Assembly: GCF_000699445.3 (NCBI RefSeq)
Contig: NC_067199.1
Coordinates: 29,534,402-29,598,401, forward strand
DNA from: Schistosoma haematobium
Taxonomy: Eukaryota; Platyhelminthes; Trematoda; Strigeidida; Schistosomatidae
Direction: 5' to 3'
Length of the DNA: 64,000 nt
Below the pieces are notes generated by a model, which ran no database searches, was not told where the DNA came from, and saw nothing but the letters and a program-made list of their open reading frames with translations. Both the position numbers and the translations under genes were made by a program. Positions 35,985 through 49,430 of the stretch are shown here, piece after piece; the first letter of the stretch is position 1; every line of letters starts with the position of its first letter.

Positions 35985-36185
35985 TATGCAGACCAATAGA
36001 TATCAGCTAAGTGGTCTAAAGCTCAAACAATTGCATGTAAGAACGAAGGTTCTAGTTTCTAATTTCCTGCGGTGGGATAGTAAATGCATATTGCCGAGGG
36101 GTCTGACACTAAGACGATGCAGTTGTTTATTACTTTCTAGTTTTCAACTGAATCCTAACTAAAATCAGTTTATGATTTAAACCAC
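35985..36185 (+). mobile_element. Old degenerate hammerhead SINE copy
   Basis: tatcagctaagtggtctaaa (head), gaacgaaggttctagttt, a gggatagtaaatgcatattg linker, then ccgaggggtctgacactaag and acgatgcagttg as the ribozyme remnant. It starts only about 115 bp upstream of the A-domain exon in transcript sense. Confidence 0.6.
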
Positions 36186-38377
36186 GAAAAACAAAGCGTC
36201 GAGTGAGAGATTATTGAATAGAGTTTAAACACAAGGAGAAATCGTTGATTAAAAACTTATTTAGTGACTTTTTTTGTCCAGTATAATGTGTGGAAGCTCA
36301 TGGATTTGTATTGGGATTAATAGGAATATAAAGACTGGAAACTCCGGAATACATATATTAAAAGAAATAGTTATAACACAGATCCGTTTATTCAATGCCT
36401 CATTTCGATATCTATGATTTATTTTCTTTTGTTTAACCCAAATTATTCTCGTTTATTTTGATATCACTCCGCATTATTTTTCCTTCTGCGTGTTTTTTAT
36501 ACATCTAATAAACTTTTATGAAGTGTTTAACAGATGCATCGTTCATAAACAATTTCAATCTATTCAATGTCTGATGAACACACATTTTTCAACTAAGTAA
36601 TACCAAACAGATATTTTCAAACATCAAGCTATTTTTAGCCTGGATACAATAATTAGTTTCTGTTTTCATAATTGATAGTGATCCACAAACGAGGCACTGT
36701 GTAAATTCATCTACCATTTACAAAACATTTACTCAGTAAATGTGAAATAGTGTTTATTAAACTACATTCATAGTCTTCGTAATAACAATGTTCAGCCTTA
36801 TTCACATATATCCGTGTAATTCATACATAACTACTTCAGTGAAATCAAAGTCTATTTCCTTAAGATTAACTTAACCTATTACCGAATAGCATCATTATTG
36901 AATAAATCTTGTGTATAAAATAAAGAGAAAAACATTATCAAATATATGTGTAATAACTATTACAATTTATTTATCATCACAAACATATGTTCATTGAGGT
37001 ATCATAGAGCAATAAACAGCTGTTATCATCCATTGTAATACTAATTGGTAATTTGTATCCATGATATTGTCAAGAGATTAGATCTCGAGCTTTCAAATTT
37101 CCCAGCTAGTTTATTGTCTTAAAACTATTGAGTAAATATTCAATTATTCATATTTCTAATATCAGTCAATTAATAACGTTGTTTGGCCGTTATTATCAAT
37201 CAATTATTTAACAGTTACAGTAATCACTGATCAGTAGTTACTATTATTAAAGGCTAGTGTTTTGTTACTTGGCGAGAAAAGTAAACATATGAATATAAAT
37301 AATTTGAATAATATATCTATCTATAGAAAAATAGTAAAGTTAAAATTAAACTACAGAAAAAAAAGAACTTCAAAATATCTCAGATACATAAATAACTAGA
37401 TATTTTTGAAAATACCACAAACATCTCTTGATAACGGTATTGTTATTTTCATTATTTTATTTCAGACAAATTAAAACTTTAGAAAATATCTAAAATTTAT
37501 TTTAGCATATTTGTGTAGTTTTCAGAATATCTTTTCACCTTTGATTTTACAAAAAATAATTAACAAAATAATTATAAAAGTGCATAATTTAATCAAAACA
37601 AGTAGGAATAACCGCTAATATCTATAATAGATATACTGGTGTTGTTGTATATTAAAAATAAATGTGTTTATTTAGCATAATTTAGAAAAGAAGAACTATT
37701 CTAATTAAATTGAAGCATAGTTAGTTCAAATGTACTGATGACATATCTTGTATTGATCTAAGTCGTATTGATACAAAATATTACTTTTCTTTTACCATAT
37801 AACACTATTTACTTTATTTATGTATGTTAATGTAAGGTCTGATGATGAAATATTTGAAAACAGTCGTTAGTTCATGTGTTCTTTACTTCTGAATACTCTT
37901 TGAGGATCTTTAAACTATAGTATACAGCTTCAAAGCATAGGTATAAATATTTACGCTAATAAACATGAACAATTAGTTCTATAATCATAATTAATGATAA
38001 TAAGCGATATGGTCTACTTGTATGGTACACACTGTTGTAGGATTTTACAACTTATTCAATAAATTACACAAATTGATAATCATACAATTTTGACGAAAAA
38101 CTATTCTATTAGGAAGCAGATTCAGAAAAGCGATATCAAGTAACAGAATAAACATGCTTAAGGATAAATGCTTTCTCGCTTTTCAAACACCCAATAAAAC
38201 CAATTTTTCTACAGAAATGAAGTTTTCTCTTAAGAGATAAACATTGGGATAAAAATAACTGCAAATAAATTTTTTTAAAAAGCTGAGCAACAAATTTGTT
38301 ATTTTTTTGCATCCTTTTTTTCAATCAAAACAGGTCAAAAAACGGTGGGAGTTTCTATAATTAGCAATGACACAGAT

Positions 38378-38380
<3 letters not shown>

Positions 38381-38422
<42 letters not shown>
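38381..38422. repeat. (AT)n tract
   Basis: 42 bp. It produces overlapping IYIYIY frames on both strands (38335-38559 and 38345-38665), neither a gene. Confidence 0.95.
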
Positions 38423-38425
<3 letters not shown>

Positions 38426-38773
38426 CGCATTAACCATTCGCTTCTACCCATAACTTTATTTGTATTCAAGCATATGTTTAGAACATTGGACCTTAAATTA
38501 ACGACCTTTATTTGTTCGGATATTCTTGCCGAAAGCAATGAAAATTTTCTCACCATCAAAAATAATCAATGCATAATTATTTTTTATAGAGTTAAACTTG
38601 ACTTTCTGTACATTTTTGTTTATATCATTTCCACTGAAAGAAATTTAGATTGGGTGAATAAATGAGTCTCTGATTGCCAAAATAAGTTCAACTATAAGTC
38701 GTTTTAATAAATTTCCAAGATGAGAATAAATAAAACTTTATTATGCATATTTATTACATATATATAAACGTAT

Positions 38774-38792
38774 AATATATATATATATATAT
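38774..38792. repeat. (AT)n tract
   Basis: About 19 bp. Confidence 0.9.
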
Positions 38793-40609
38793 ACGCTCAG
38801 GTAATTTTCTTAATCGATAACTGATTTACCAACATAGTAACAACATTTGTTTATTTTTATTAAGATACCCATAATGAAACGAGTGAAATTTTTGCAGTGA
38901 AACCAATATGCCACAACAGTTGAACCATACTAAACATGACTCTTAAAGTCCCTATTTTTCTATTAGCAAAAACTGACAGAATCAAGGATTTGTGATACGA
39001 AATCCTGTGTTGGTGACTGTACGTAGCTTATAAGTTTACCATGGTGCATAATTCGTTTTTCCTAAACCCATTAAGAAAATCAATTTTATTTGAAAGGATA
39101 TTTTGTCAAGTCATTAACATCTAAGAGCGATTTCTCAAAGTTCCTACAATGTTTATGTCTGGACGCACTGGAAGGTGTTTTTAGATCAATCCTAAACGTC
39201 TTATCACTAATTTTCACTAGCTGAGAAAACAGTTTATTGGTAAGCTTGAAATTTGTGTAACTCTTCCCTATTTCTTCAATGACTAGACTAAGAAAAATCT
39301 TAGAACTGTGCAAGAACATATATTTCCAGTAACTGTATTGTTAGGTACGGTAATAACTAATCTTGTCTTATTAACTCTATAACTTGCAGTTTAAATAATA
39401 ATATCTGCAAAGGTTTTACACTTACAGCCTAACATTATCATGATCTAATCAATATGTTTGCACAAATTACACAGACACTGAATATTTGGCAGTATTGAAC
39501 ATTGATCGAATGATATTTCTAGCGGCGTCTTAAAATGCTTATCGATATTAAACTTTTCTTTGTATTTTATAATATTGATACGGTCTAAGCTCTCTCTTCC
39601 TAAACTAGGTTCTCAACAGTTAGTTTTTCTCATTGTTAGTTCTCTTACTGCCACTAAATGGATTCAGTTTCTTTTTAACTCATCTTGTGATATTCATTTT
39701 GTTCTGCTAATCTGGTATGGCAGCTTTGACTAGCAGACATCTGAATCAAGCTCCACGTTAATGATTTCCAAGTTACCGATTGTAACTAGTGAAACCAAGA
39801 GATATCAAAGAAATAAAGGAAAAATTACCTAACGATCTACATCATAAAAATGTTTATGTAAATGAAGTACATAAAATAGACTTTTTAATGGAAACTGTAA
39901 TAAATGACAGGTATCAAGTAAACATTATATAAGCAGAATTATACTAATTAAAATTTTCTTATAAAATAAAACATATATAATGGACATCAAAACTATTCTT
40001 ATTTTCCCCCTAGTTTTCGAATTTTGACATTATTTCTCTCTGAACTAATGATTTCTTCTAGTTGCATTTAAACAAATTGTGGTAATTTTTTAATCTGACG
40101 TTTATCTCTGAATAACTGTATGCTTTTTAGGATTATAAATAACCATAGGTAAATAAAATCAAATTTTAGCTTGGACCGACCAATTGTTAAACCATATATC
40201 ATAAAACAATACTGATTTAGTTAAACCGATTTCACAATTTAATAAATATAGACTGATTTTGATTACACGACTGATCTCTTTCTAGGATATACGAAAATTT
40301 AAGAAAGAAACAATTCAGGACAGATTGTTTGTATTTATTTGAGATATACTATTCATTCTTTTATTAGATTTTCGATAGTGTTTATTAATAAAATCCCAAA
40401 GACTATTTCAGAATGTATGCAAAATGAGTCTGTTCAACTTAGTTTAATTTGAGTGATGTTGTTCAAACTCAAAATGAAATACATCTTCAGGATTGAACTC
40501 AGCATTATCTTTTCTAAAGAAAAAACATTATTTACAATATAAACACAGGAAATAATATATCCTCTTATTATTGAGTTAATATGTAAACAGATATTTGTTA
40601 ATCCAGTAT

Positions 40610-40685
40610 GAAAAAGCTGTACAGTGCTTCCTGATTTTCAATAGTTTACTAAGATCCGTCCAATCTGTAAATTATGTTAATTCAG
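40610..40685 (+). repeat. Possible SINE 3' fragment
   Basis: gtacagtgcttcctgatttt and caatagtttactaagatc resemble the hammerhead return arm and tail. Short and diverged. Confidence 0.3.
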
Positions 40686-41781
40686 ATTTATAAATTAACA
40701 AAAGTAAAAAGCTAAAAAGTACGTTCAAAGTGACTTTTTGTCGTTATACTGTTTTTATATCACTTCACGTGTTTTTACAATTAGTTTAGGTTGCTAGGTA
40801 ACACAAAACGTACACACTTTTTTGTTATTATGGGAAACTTACAACTTTGTATGAGAAACTTGTAAATGAAAGTACAGAAGTGAATATATCTTACTCGTAT
40901 TGAATCTAATAAAAACAATATTGAAGTATACTTTACTAAAAAGCATATTTTCATACTAGACAAATACATTTAATTTCTATATAAGGTTATCATCTTGATT
41001 TTAAGGCATGAAAAAATTAATAATTGATTCAACAGTATCAATGAAAAGACCCTGACGATCCATGTTTTTATACAGATATACCAAATAGTATCGATATTAC
41101 CAAACTTCGTATACAATTTGGTGTGAAAATATAAAGATTGCGTTCACCAAGTATTAAAACTAAGAAATTATAGATTCATATTAGTTTAAAACGTTATAAC
41201 TTCTATTGACATGGTTTAACTTCTCAAACCAACTTATAAATTATGTGTTTACTAATGATTAGCTTCGGAGATAAATTTTAAGAAATGTTAGTAATGATAG
41301 TTAATGGATAGAGCTGAACTATCTTTGCTTCATAATATAAGTTGAGTAAAGTTGGGAATATAAACTATTCGATAACTGATCAATAGTTTAAATGTTTGGT
41401 GAGTTATAAAACTTAAGGTTTCCCTATCTGTAGAGTGATTATTGTAAATGGCATTTGAAGTCCTAATCGATAGTGAAACAATTATTTAGCGTTGATATTT
41501 CTCTTGTTTTCATTATTTGCTGATAAGAAGAACATTCAAATTAAACTTTAGACATTAAAAGTATTTTGCGTTCTAAAATGATATCATGTCTGCTGATCAC
41601 AGACTAGACTGAATGATGACTAACAGGAAAAACTAAACATAAAGAGGATTGTTCATTAACTATCGTCAAAAGACTGACTTTAGAAATTCCCTTATCTACA
41701 AAAATATGGTAGCACATGTCAATATAATAAATAGTCTTGCCAGAGAACTACTCGTTCATATTTTTATCTATTTGATGATGT

Positions 41782-41798
41782 TATATATATATATATAT
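41782..41798. repeat. (TA)n tract
   Basis: 17 bp. Confidence 0.9.
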
Positions 41799-42224
41799 TC
41801 TTTGATAGCCATTTAGGTTGGTCTGTAATCTATTTTTTATTCTAAAAGTTCTCTCAACCATAAACTAGGAGCATTTTCTTTCCTCTATTAAAATGAGAAT
41901 TTACAGCTCCCAGAGGATTCATAAAGTTAGAATAGTTCTATGAAAATAATTAATTTGTACTAACTAAAATGTTATGTTGTCGATAGAAAAAAACTATGTG
42001 AAGGGTTAAAGAAATCATTTTGATTAGTGTTCAGAATCATTATGGAAATTTACCACTGTTACTCTAATTTCTGACTTTCTCTTGGTAAAAAAAATAAAAT
42101 CTAAATTTCAACCGATTAAAATCTCTGGTTAATTGATGGTCGGGGCCACATAAAAACAATTTAATTGGGGCCAGATTTCAAAAGATGAACATTTAAAACA
42201 TTTAGGTACTGGGCAATTGTTTTG

Positions 42225-42345
42225 TTCAAGTATTGGATCTCGCAGTAGTGCACATTCACGATGACACTATAGGAAAATCGAACAAGACCTTAAGTATTGA
42301 TGATGAGAGCTTAATCTTTTAACCACAAAGATGGCATTTTTTGGG
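42225..42345 (-). mobile_element. Old degenerate hammerhead SINE copy
   Basis: The minus strand reads aaatgccatctttgtggtta, then gttcgattttcctatagtgt, catcgtgaatgtgcactact and gcgagatcc. It is recognisable by landmark order only. Confidence 0.5.
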
Positions 42346-44399
42346 TACATATCTCACTTCGTTTAGTTCAGGGTTCCTCAATCGTCTTAAATTGTGATCA
42401 TTGAATATTTCCTTGACACTGGACACACTTAAACTCTGTTGGTCACTGCTCATCACTATAACTCAAGGAATTCAATCAATTTCCACTAAGGTTCGTACGG
42501 GAAAAGTATGTTCGTATATATATATCATGGAAAGTGTATCTAACAGACTAATTTTAAATACAATATCTAAACTTAATGGGGTTGTGAAAATTAACATAAA
42601 TAAAATAACTTGTTCACACCAATATACTATTTCATCACAAAATAACTATTATTCATATGTACTAGTATAATATAAAATACAGAAATATCAGATAGTTCAA
42701 GAAAAGAAAAGTGACAAATTTTTAAAAATTTTATTATCTGTTAATTTGACAAGATATTGAACAGTTGTATAGCATTTGCTCCATATAATTGAGGAGAGTA
42801 CTAAATTGTCCCTCAGAAACTAAACGTTTAGAGCGAATACGATGTTTATTGGTCAAATAATATATTCACTAGCTACATGATAATAATTTACGATATATAT
42901 AGTTCATAATACTCATCAGTAGCTCCTTTTTTAATTTGTACATTTAGTATTGAAACCTTTATCACTTATCTGAATATTCAAATGAAATTCATACGAAAAT
43001 TGAGTCAACAGAAAAGTTGATACCAACTCAAAAAATGAAGACATGAAACATTCTACAATATAAAGTTTTAACATTTTGTAAAGTATATGTGTACACAATG
43101 AGAAATATTCAATCAATTTTTTAGCTCTATTTAAATGAAATTATTACAAGCCAAAAACTTTGAACATTAAAAGCTATAACAGAAAGGATGAAAAATTTAG
43201 CCGAAAACCTATATCATTTAATTTATTCTGTAAAACAAAAGAAAAAGAAATAATCTGACTTTATTATGAATAGATGACTAATGAAAGAAGATAACGTAAA
43301 AAAATAGAATATACCAAAAAACCTTACCCTTAACAATTGTAATAAGCATAATATTTATAAAACTAAATTTTTAAGTAATATCTCTACATTTGATACCACA
43401 ATAAAAACTATAGTTTTCGTGCAAAACACCATATGTATCAGATTTTTAAAAACAAATATATAAATATACCAAATGGTAAAAATTCCTCTTTTTCATCATA
43501 TGATAATAAGGCATTGTGACGATAACGATTAAATGAAGAAAACAAAACGAAATAAAAAAACGAAATAATTGTCCCAATTCAAGAATCATAGCAAAGCAAC
43601 AAAATTAATGGAGAATTAGAGAAAAAAAACCATAACGAAATTGAATAATTAGTAACCTATAAGAAGTGGATAAGAGAAATTGATAAGAAAGGGTGGGAAA
43701 ATGGAAAATAAGAATGTGAAATAAATAAAAGAACAAAAACAGAAATCAACAAGTGCAAAGAGAATGAGATATATGAGTTGGCTAGCTTAAAAAGAAAAGC
43801 GCCTGAAAACAGGGGACAAGTGATGTAATATGCAAAACTATTGAAAATATAACTTTAATGATCATGAAAATCATTAATTTGTCGTTTCTGTTTTATCGAT
43901 CTCAATAAATTTTCAAAATCTGCAAGTTCTAGATTTTCATCGTGCTTATGTTGATTAAAAATGGAATATCTGTTTTCTGAATAAATGGTTTCATTATTCA
44001 GTATTTTATATTGATATTATTGAAGTTATGATGCACTCTTTGTTGTTCATTCGATTTAACTTTACAAATAGTTTTTTTATATCGAGCGGTGACTACTGGT
44101 TGGGGCGTTTGAATTCTAGTCACCAAATCCCTGACTAATGGCACCCCGCCAACTTCAGCTTGGACAGCTGAATAATATCAGGAGCCCTTACATTTAAAAT
44201 GTGGCTTACATGAAAATATCTTGTTAATGAATTGATGAAAATTTACAAACTTTTTATACGTGGTTCTGCAATTATCATTAAGTAAGATAATTCATAATTA
44301 CCATAATTATTTGAGACTGCTACGAAATTAAAAATTAGTTGTTTCTTTCGAGTTAAATTTGACTTCTATAATGAATAACAAATAAACTGTTGCGTAAAC

Positions 44400-44950
44400 A
44401 AGATAATCTCGGATGCTATTCAAGGTATAAGGGCGGCCGTCATTTCCCGGTCGCACACACCGTAGAAGGATTTATCTTCTTGAGGGTCCTGAAATGAAAG
44501 TTAGGATTATCGTTGTCTTAGTAACCTGGGAGGCTAACTTCATGGCCCGAGGGACAACTGCTAGAAACCGGTCACATATGGCCTTTTGGGGGGACGTTTT
44601 TGATGTGATAGCTCCGCACTTTAAAAGACCTTGCAGTCGGATATGGAAGTCCATGGAGTAATGTGAGTTGTGTCATTTCTAGGGTCAACGTTTTCTAACT
44701 TCTTCCTTCCTTTGTGAAAATTTCTCATCACTGTAGATGCAGGTCGTCCGACGGAAACATTTTCCTGATGTCATATCCGTCTATAGCCAGTTGTACAACT
44801 TTGCCCTTGAACCTCTAGTTCCTGTTTTCAGTCTTAACGTTCTGCAACTGACTCCTCTGTTATGGTAGGACACAAAGGAAGATGTGTTCGAGCCAAAATA
44901 GCTCGGTTGAGTTATCATAACAGTTAAAGTCGAACACCACTTCAAATTAG
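44400..44950. other. Unclassified GC-richer block
   Basis: About 550 bp with clearly higher GC than the surroundings (for example gggcggccgtcatttcccgg and cttttggggggacgtttttg). It contains a 60-codon minus-strand open frame at 44472-44654 and broken frames around it. The composition suggests a decayed transposable element, but I recognise no motif. Confidence 0.35.
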
Positions 44951-46523
44951 CAGATAAAGTCAGGACTTAATGTGTAAATCTTAACAAATCAGAATCAGTG
45001 CCAAATAGTCCAATCTAACTTTGTACGACACACTGTTATATTGAAAGCTAACTGGTGTTATCAAGTCGTTCTACTAAAGAAAATTATTGCTTGGAGAAAC
45101 CAGAAATTATGATGCTCGATTTGCTGTATTAGGTTTCCGCATTTAGACGATGAATTATATACCCTCAATTATTTCAACTAGTTACTTAGCTTTTTGAGTT
45201 CACCCAAAATACGAGTATGAGTTGATAAGATTTCTAGAATCAAAATATTGGTGCCCAATTCTCAGACCACGAGTTACCTAATACATTGCAACTCAATATC
45301 AGTTTAATTTACTTAGCTTACATGTCAAATTTAAAACAACCCGTTCGGTTTAATAAGTACCTAACAACAGATAATTTAGGTTTCGTAATGTAAACAGTAT
45401 TATTTAATGACTACAAATATCTATAATGTAATCAACAAGGTTTTATCATTACACAGTGCTTGAACTATTAGGACTACAAAAATGTTAACATACAAATTTT
45501 GAACTGAGCTTCTGAGTAAACAAATTTCATTAACAGCAGCTTACTAAAATTCAAAGTTATGCTGAACATAAGGTTCTGAATAGGTCTTCAAACAATCCTA
45601 CAGAAAGAATGTTGATCATCAATATTTTACAAAAATTCATAATTAGATAAACCACGTAAATACGAACAAAAACAACCATATGCTTACTACATTTGATTAA
45701 TTTGTTTATTTGTTTAATTTTTTACTGAATCAAAACATGAGGCGTAAAACAAACGAACACAAAAACAAAACATCAACTATTCCTTACAACTGACATGTTT
45801 CATTTTGAGGTGCATAAAAAACCGTTTTCTTTACCTTTAAACATATTCGAAATCAAATTTATTTTTCATAGTTTAAATCATGTCAGCAAGGTCAGCAATC
45901 AGAACCAAGTAGCGCGATACAGCTATTTCATCTTAGTATGGAACTTCTTAGCAATCAGTGTCCTCAAATTTGTTACAAGGAATCAAGCACAAGAGCTTTG
46001 GTCTCAAACATTTATTTAAATTTATGCAGTTAACCAATTTTTAAACACAATCGAAAAGCTAATCTTGTTTAAACATAATAAATTTGCATAACTTTTTAAT
46101 AATTATATTTGCACAATATTGTATTGTATGATGTTAGAACTTCTCATATTGAGAGAGCGAACTTAAACAACTTTTTATGTTATTAAGTTTACTTCTGAAG
46201 TCTTAAAATAATAAAAAGAAAATTGTAAATTACGAAAAATGTCATAATTACACAGTATATAACCTACATACAAGTTCATTGATTTAAGCATAATTACAAC
46301 TAGAAGTCTTTGTTTTTTTAATTCCTTCGCAAATCATTCTAAATGTTTCAGGAATGTGTTCTACACAAATCTGTAATCTAAAAAAAATAATTTTTTTCTT
46401 CATTTCACTACATATTTGCTAAAAAATTATTTAAGATGGAAAACATTATAAAATATAAATTTTATATTTAGTTGATGTAAATTAAAAAATGGAATGATCT
46501 CATTAACTTTTAGTTAATTACAT

Positions 46524-46548
46524 TATATATATATATATATATATATAT

Positions 46549-46579
<31 letters not shown>

Positions 46580-46598
46580 TTTTATTTATTTATTTATA
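46524..46598. repeat. (TA)n followed by (TTTA)n
   Basis: A (TA)n of about 25 bp runs directly into about twelve TTTA units. It marks the left edge of the degenerate RTE copy at 46620. Confidence 0.95.
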
Positions 46599-46619
46599 GA
46601 AGGAGAGACAGAAATAGAA

Positions 46620-47325
46620 CTTTTATGACTAGTGTTTTTTAGCAAAGTCGTTTTCTACGGTAGGCCTTAACATACACAAAGAAAAATGCAAAATCCTCAA
46701 ATACAACACGACGAACACCAAAGCAATCACACTTTATGGATAACGATTGGAAGAGGTGGAAAGTTTTACATAGGTGAGGATCTGATGCGTATGTAACGGC
46801 AAGTATTGACAAAACAAGAGAAACATTCCTACAACTGAAAAACAGATAGAACTCAAAACAACTGTCAACCAACATCAAAGTCAAAATCTTCAATACGAAT
46901 GTCAAGATAATTCTATTGTACATAGCTGAAACGTCATTAAAAATGTACAGATATTTATAAATAGGTTTCTACGCAGGATACTCAATTTCTGTAAGCCGGA
47001 TACCATTAGCAAGAACCTATTGTACGAGAAAAGAGATTAGCTTTCTAATGAAAAGGAAGTTAGGAAATGATACTGAAGGTGGGTAGAACATACATTACGT
47101 AAATCATCAAACTGCATCACAAGGCAATTCCTAGCCTTGAATCCTAGAGGCAAAAAGAAAAGAGGAAAACTAAGGGAATTGGAAGTAGATACCAAAAAAG
47201 GAAAAGCAACTGGAATCGACTGGAAAGGAATGCCCAGAACAGAGTTCGTCGAAGAATCTTAGTAGGATGGCTATGCTCCTCATGAGGGATAACAGGTATA
47301 AGGAAGTAAATAAGTATATAGTTGG
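46620..47325 (+). mobile_element. Degenerate RTE (SR2-like) 3' portion
   Basis: Translated on the plus strand with several stops and frameshifts: LNIHKEKCKILKYN, then [46 protein letters not shown] and PRGKKKRGKL. These match, in order, the fragment at 1-784 and the insertion at 50432-50817, including the conserved [12 protein letters not shown] block. It is older than both by its density of breaks. The 5' side abuts a (TTTA)n tract at 46548-46598. The 3' end is near aggaagtaaataagta at about 47305, compatible with the AAGT-type tail of the family. Confidence 0.8.
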
Positions 47326-47699
47326 ATAAATGTTAGTTCAGAAAAACGTGATATTTTCTTAAAATATACACCTGTTCTCATTTATAAAATTAAAAATGTG
47401 TGTTCTGAATAAAGTTTATTGAACTCAGATATTTTATCACCGATCAATTATAAACCGACAACTTATTTTTTAAATAATTTCTTGTTTAAAACACTAAATA
47501 CTTGTTGAGATGTTAAACTGGTTGTTCGTTATCTTTTTTCAGGTCATAAAATTTAAATTTCGGATTGCAAGAATTTTTTTTCTTTCGGATCGTTTAATTT
47601 ACATTTAATGTATTCTACTACTACTAATGCTAATAATAATACAGTTAGCACTACCATTGTAGACTTTATGTTGAAGTGTGGTATGGCAACATCGACCGA

Positions 47700-48320
47700 T
47701 GTAGGTGGGTATCACGTTTTATGTTGTGCATACATGGTCGACATTAGCTATCTTATCATCAAAACCTCATCGAATAACCAACGTCTACAATGAATAGCGA
47801 AAAACTGTAAAGTATGATTTAGCAGCGTTAATCGCATACTAGGTCGTACATGTTCAACTTAGGTAATCTCTTGAACTAACTTATTTGACATACAAACACT
47901 GTTATTTTAGTCTGCATTTATGTAGGGGCTAGTACTTATTAAGCCCACATAGGTTATTCTGGCTTCTGGACAGATCAATCTATTCATCCTTCTCAAGCCA
48001 CATTTTTACCCTGTCACTTACTCGCTTATTGATCCTGACTGTTATACGATCGTATGTGTATTAATTACTTACCGTACCCGTTTTGTGTCTTTAACGAATT
48101 TTTCTCTGACTATAAATATCGATTCACGCTTGGTTAAATCGAGTTGGTTCACCCGCCTTCTACATTGAGCGTCATATTGTTTTGATTAGCTTTCCGACCA
48201 AAAATCGTACAAAATATACCTATACAAAAATTCATCATCGTATTTGAATTATTTATTTCCATTATTCACTAATGTAATTTACATTGATGATTATATACGA
48301 GGATTGGTGTCATGTATATT
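47700..48320 (-). repeat. Unnamed interspersed repeat, copy B (possible LTR)
   Basis: This is the counterpart of 9815-10215. On the minus strand it begins tgacaccaatcctcgtatat near 48312 and could end ccacctaca at 47700, giving TG...CA ends of LTR type. A tataaata box lies at about 48112 on the plus strand. No target-site duplication was found, so the LTR reading is only a suggestion. Confidence 0.45.
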
Positions 48321-48774
48321 TCAATAACAAGCAACAAACAATCAACCTGGAGTAATATATAAGGCCATTAAATATATATTATATAATGATAAACATGGAC
48401 TAAAATAGCAATATTTATCTAGCTAGTAATTTATTTCAGGGGTTTACTTAACTTTACCATTTATAAATTTGTGTGTAAATAAGACTACCATAATACATTA
48501 ATCCAACGTATAGTAAAATAGGTACTATCTATTGCAACTTGAATAAGTTACATTTGAATTCATTTATTGGGCGAATTCAAGTTATAATAAATACTGATAT
48601 TTAGGCAAACAATTTAGGCTAAATCACGATATTTATTTATATATTAAAATGGAAACTATTAAAAGAGTTCTTTCAAATTTGTATTTCCCCTTTTGATTTC
48701 ATATTTACAGGGTAAATTAATTTCTATCAAAATGATCAGTAAGGATTTTGAATGACATAAAGGGTTGTACAAGA

Positions 48775-49430
48775 TCATAGGTCAGTTGAAATTAGACCAC
48801 CATGGAGAACCTGAAAGCACTGAATGGCCGCTTCGTCTTAGTATGGAACTCCTCAACAGTGCACACATATGATCACGCACGCAAGATTCGAGCCCAGGAC
48901 CTCCGGTCTTGCGCGCAAGGATGGTTGTGCAATTTCGTGGATTGAGCGATGTTAAACATTAAAACCGTTAAATGTCGGCTCAGTGGTCTGGTGGTGAAGC
49001 GTTCACGCGTGAGACCGAAGGTCCTGGATTCGAGTCCCGTGTGTGGGATTGTGGATGTGCACTGCTGAGGAGTCCCGTGTTATGACGAAACGGCCGTCTA
49101 ATGCACACAAGTTTTCAAGGGTGGTCTAACTTCAATTGACTTATAAATTCAACTATTAAATTACTGTAATATCCACAAAATCCGTGCCTGATTATAATCA
49201 TCATATCCTCATTAGTGACGGTCTCCAAAAGATATTTCCTGGAGTTCTATTGAGAAGCCGTGACTAGTGGGGTTCAGTCAGGTCTGTCGTGAGATAGTAA
49301 CTCACTAGTGACAATGGTAGACGGTGGCGCAACTTCGTGAATTGGTTGAAGTTAGACATTACCACCGTTGGATGTCATCTCAGTGGTTTACAGTTTTAGC
49401 ACTCGCGCGCGCTACACTGACAGAAAACAT
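48775..49430 (+). mobile_element. Hammerhead SINE cluster: inverted copy plus head-to-tail dimer
   Basis: 48775-48915 is a minus-strand copy with a damaged hammerhead (core TTGAGGA, GAAG). From about 48925 a plus-strand unit follows: tRNA-like head at 48974 (tcggctcagtgg), B-box-like ggattcgagtcc at 49026, hammerhead at about 49060-49105, tail, 5' region (attagtgacgg ... gaagttagacatt), then a second head at 49375 (tcatctcagtgg) which breaks off near 49430. The two cagtgg landmarks are at 48981 and 49381, exactly 400 bp apart, giving the monomer length. Confidence 0.85.
49060..49105 (+). ncRNA. Near-intact hammerhead ribozyme motif
   Basis: Core CTGAGGA and GAAA, palindromic ACGGCCGT and the GTC site (ending 49098) are all present. 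Stem I keeps pairing (GTGCACTG against TAATGCAC, one mismatch and one wobble). Stem II is weakened to about 3 bp (GTC...GAC with ccgtgttat between). Self-cleavage is possible but likely slower. Confidence 0.65.

Noticed and set aside
38335..38665. Frames on both strands with repeated Ile-Tyr
   Set aside because: They exist only because an (AT)n tract is open in several frames.
46639..46923. 94-codon minus-strand open frame
   Set aside because: Antisense of the degenerate plus-strand RTE copy.
47700..48164. Solo LTR with TGTAG...CTACA ends
   Set aside because: The other copy of the repeat (9815-10215) continues to align beyond 48164, so that border is not an element end; no target duplication.
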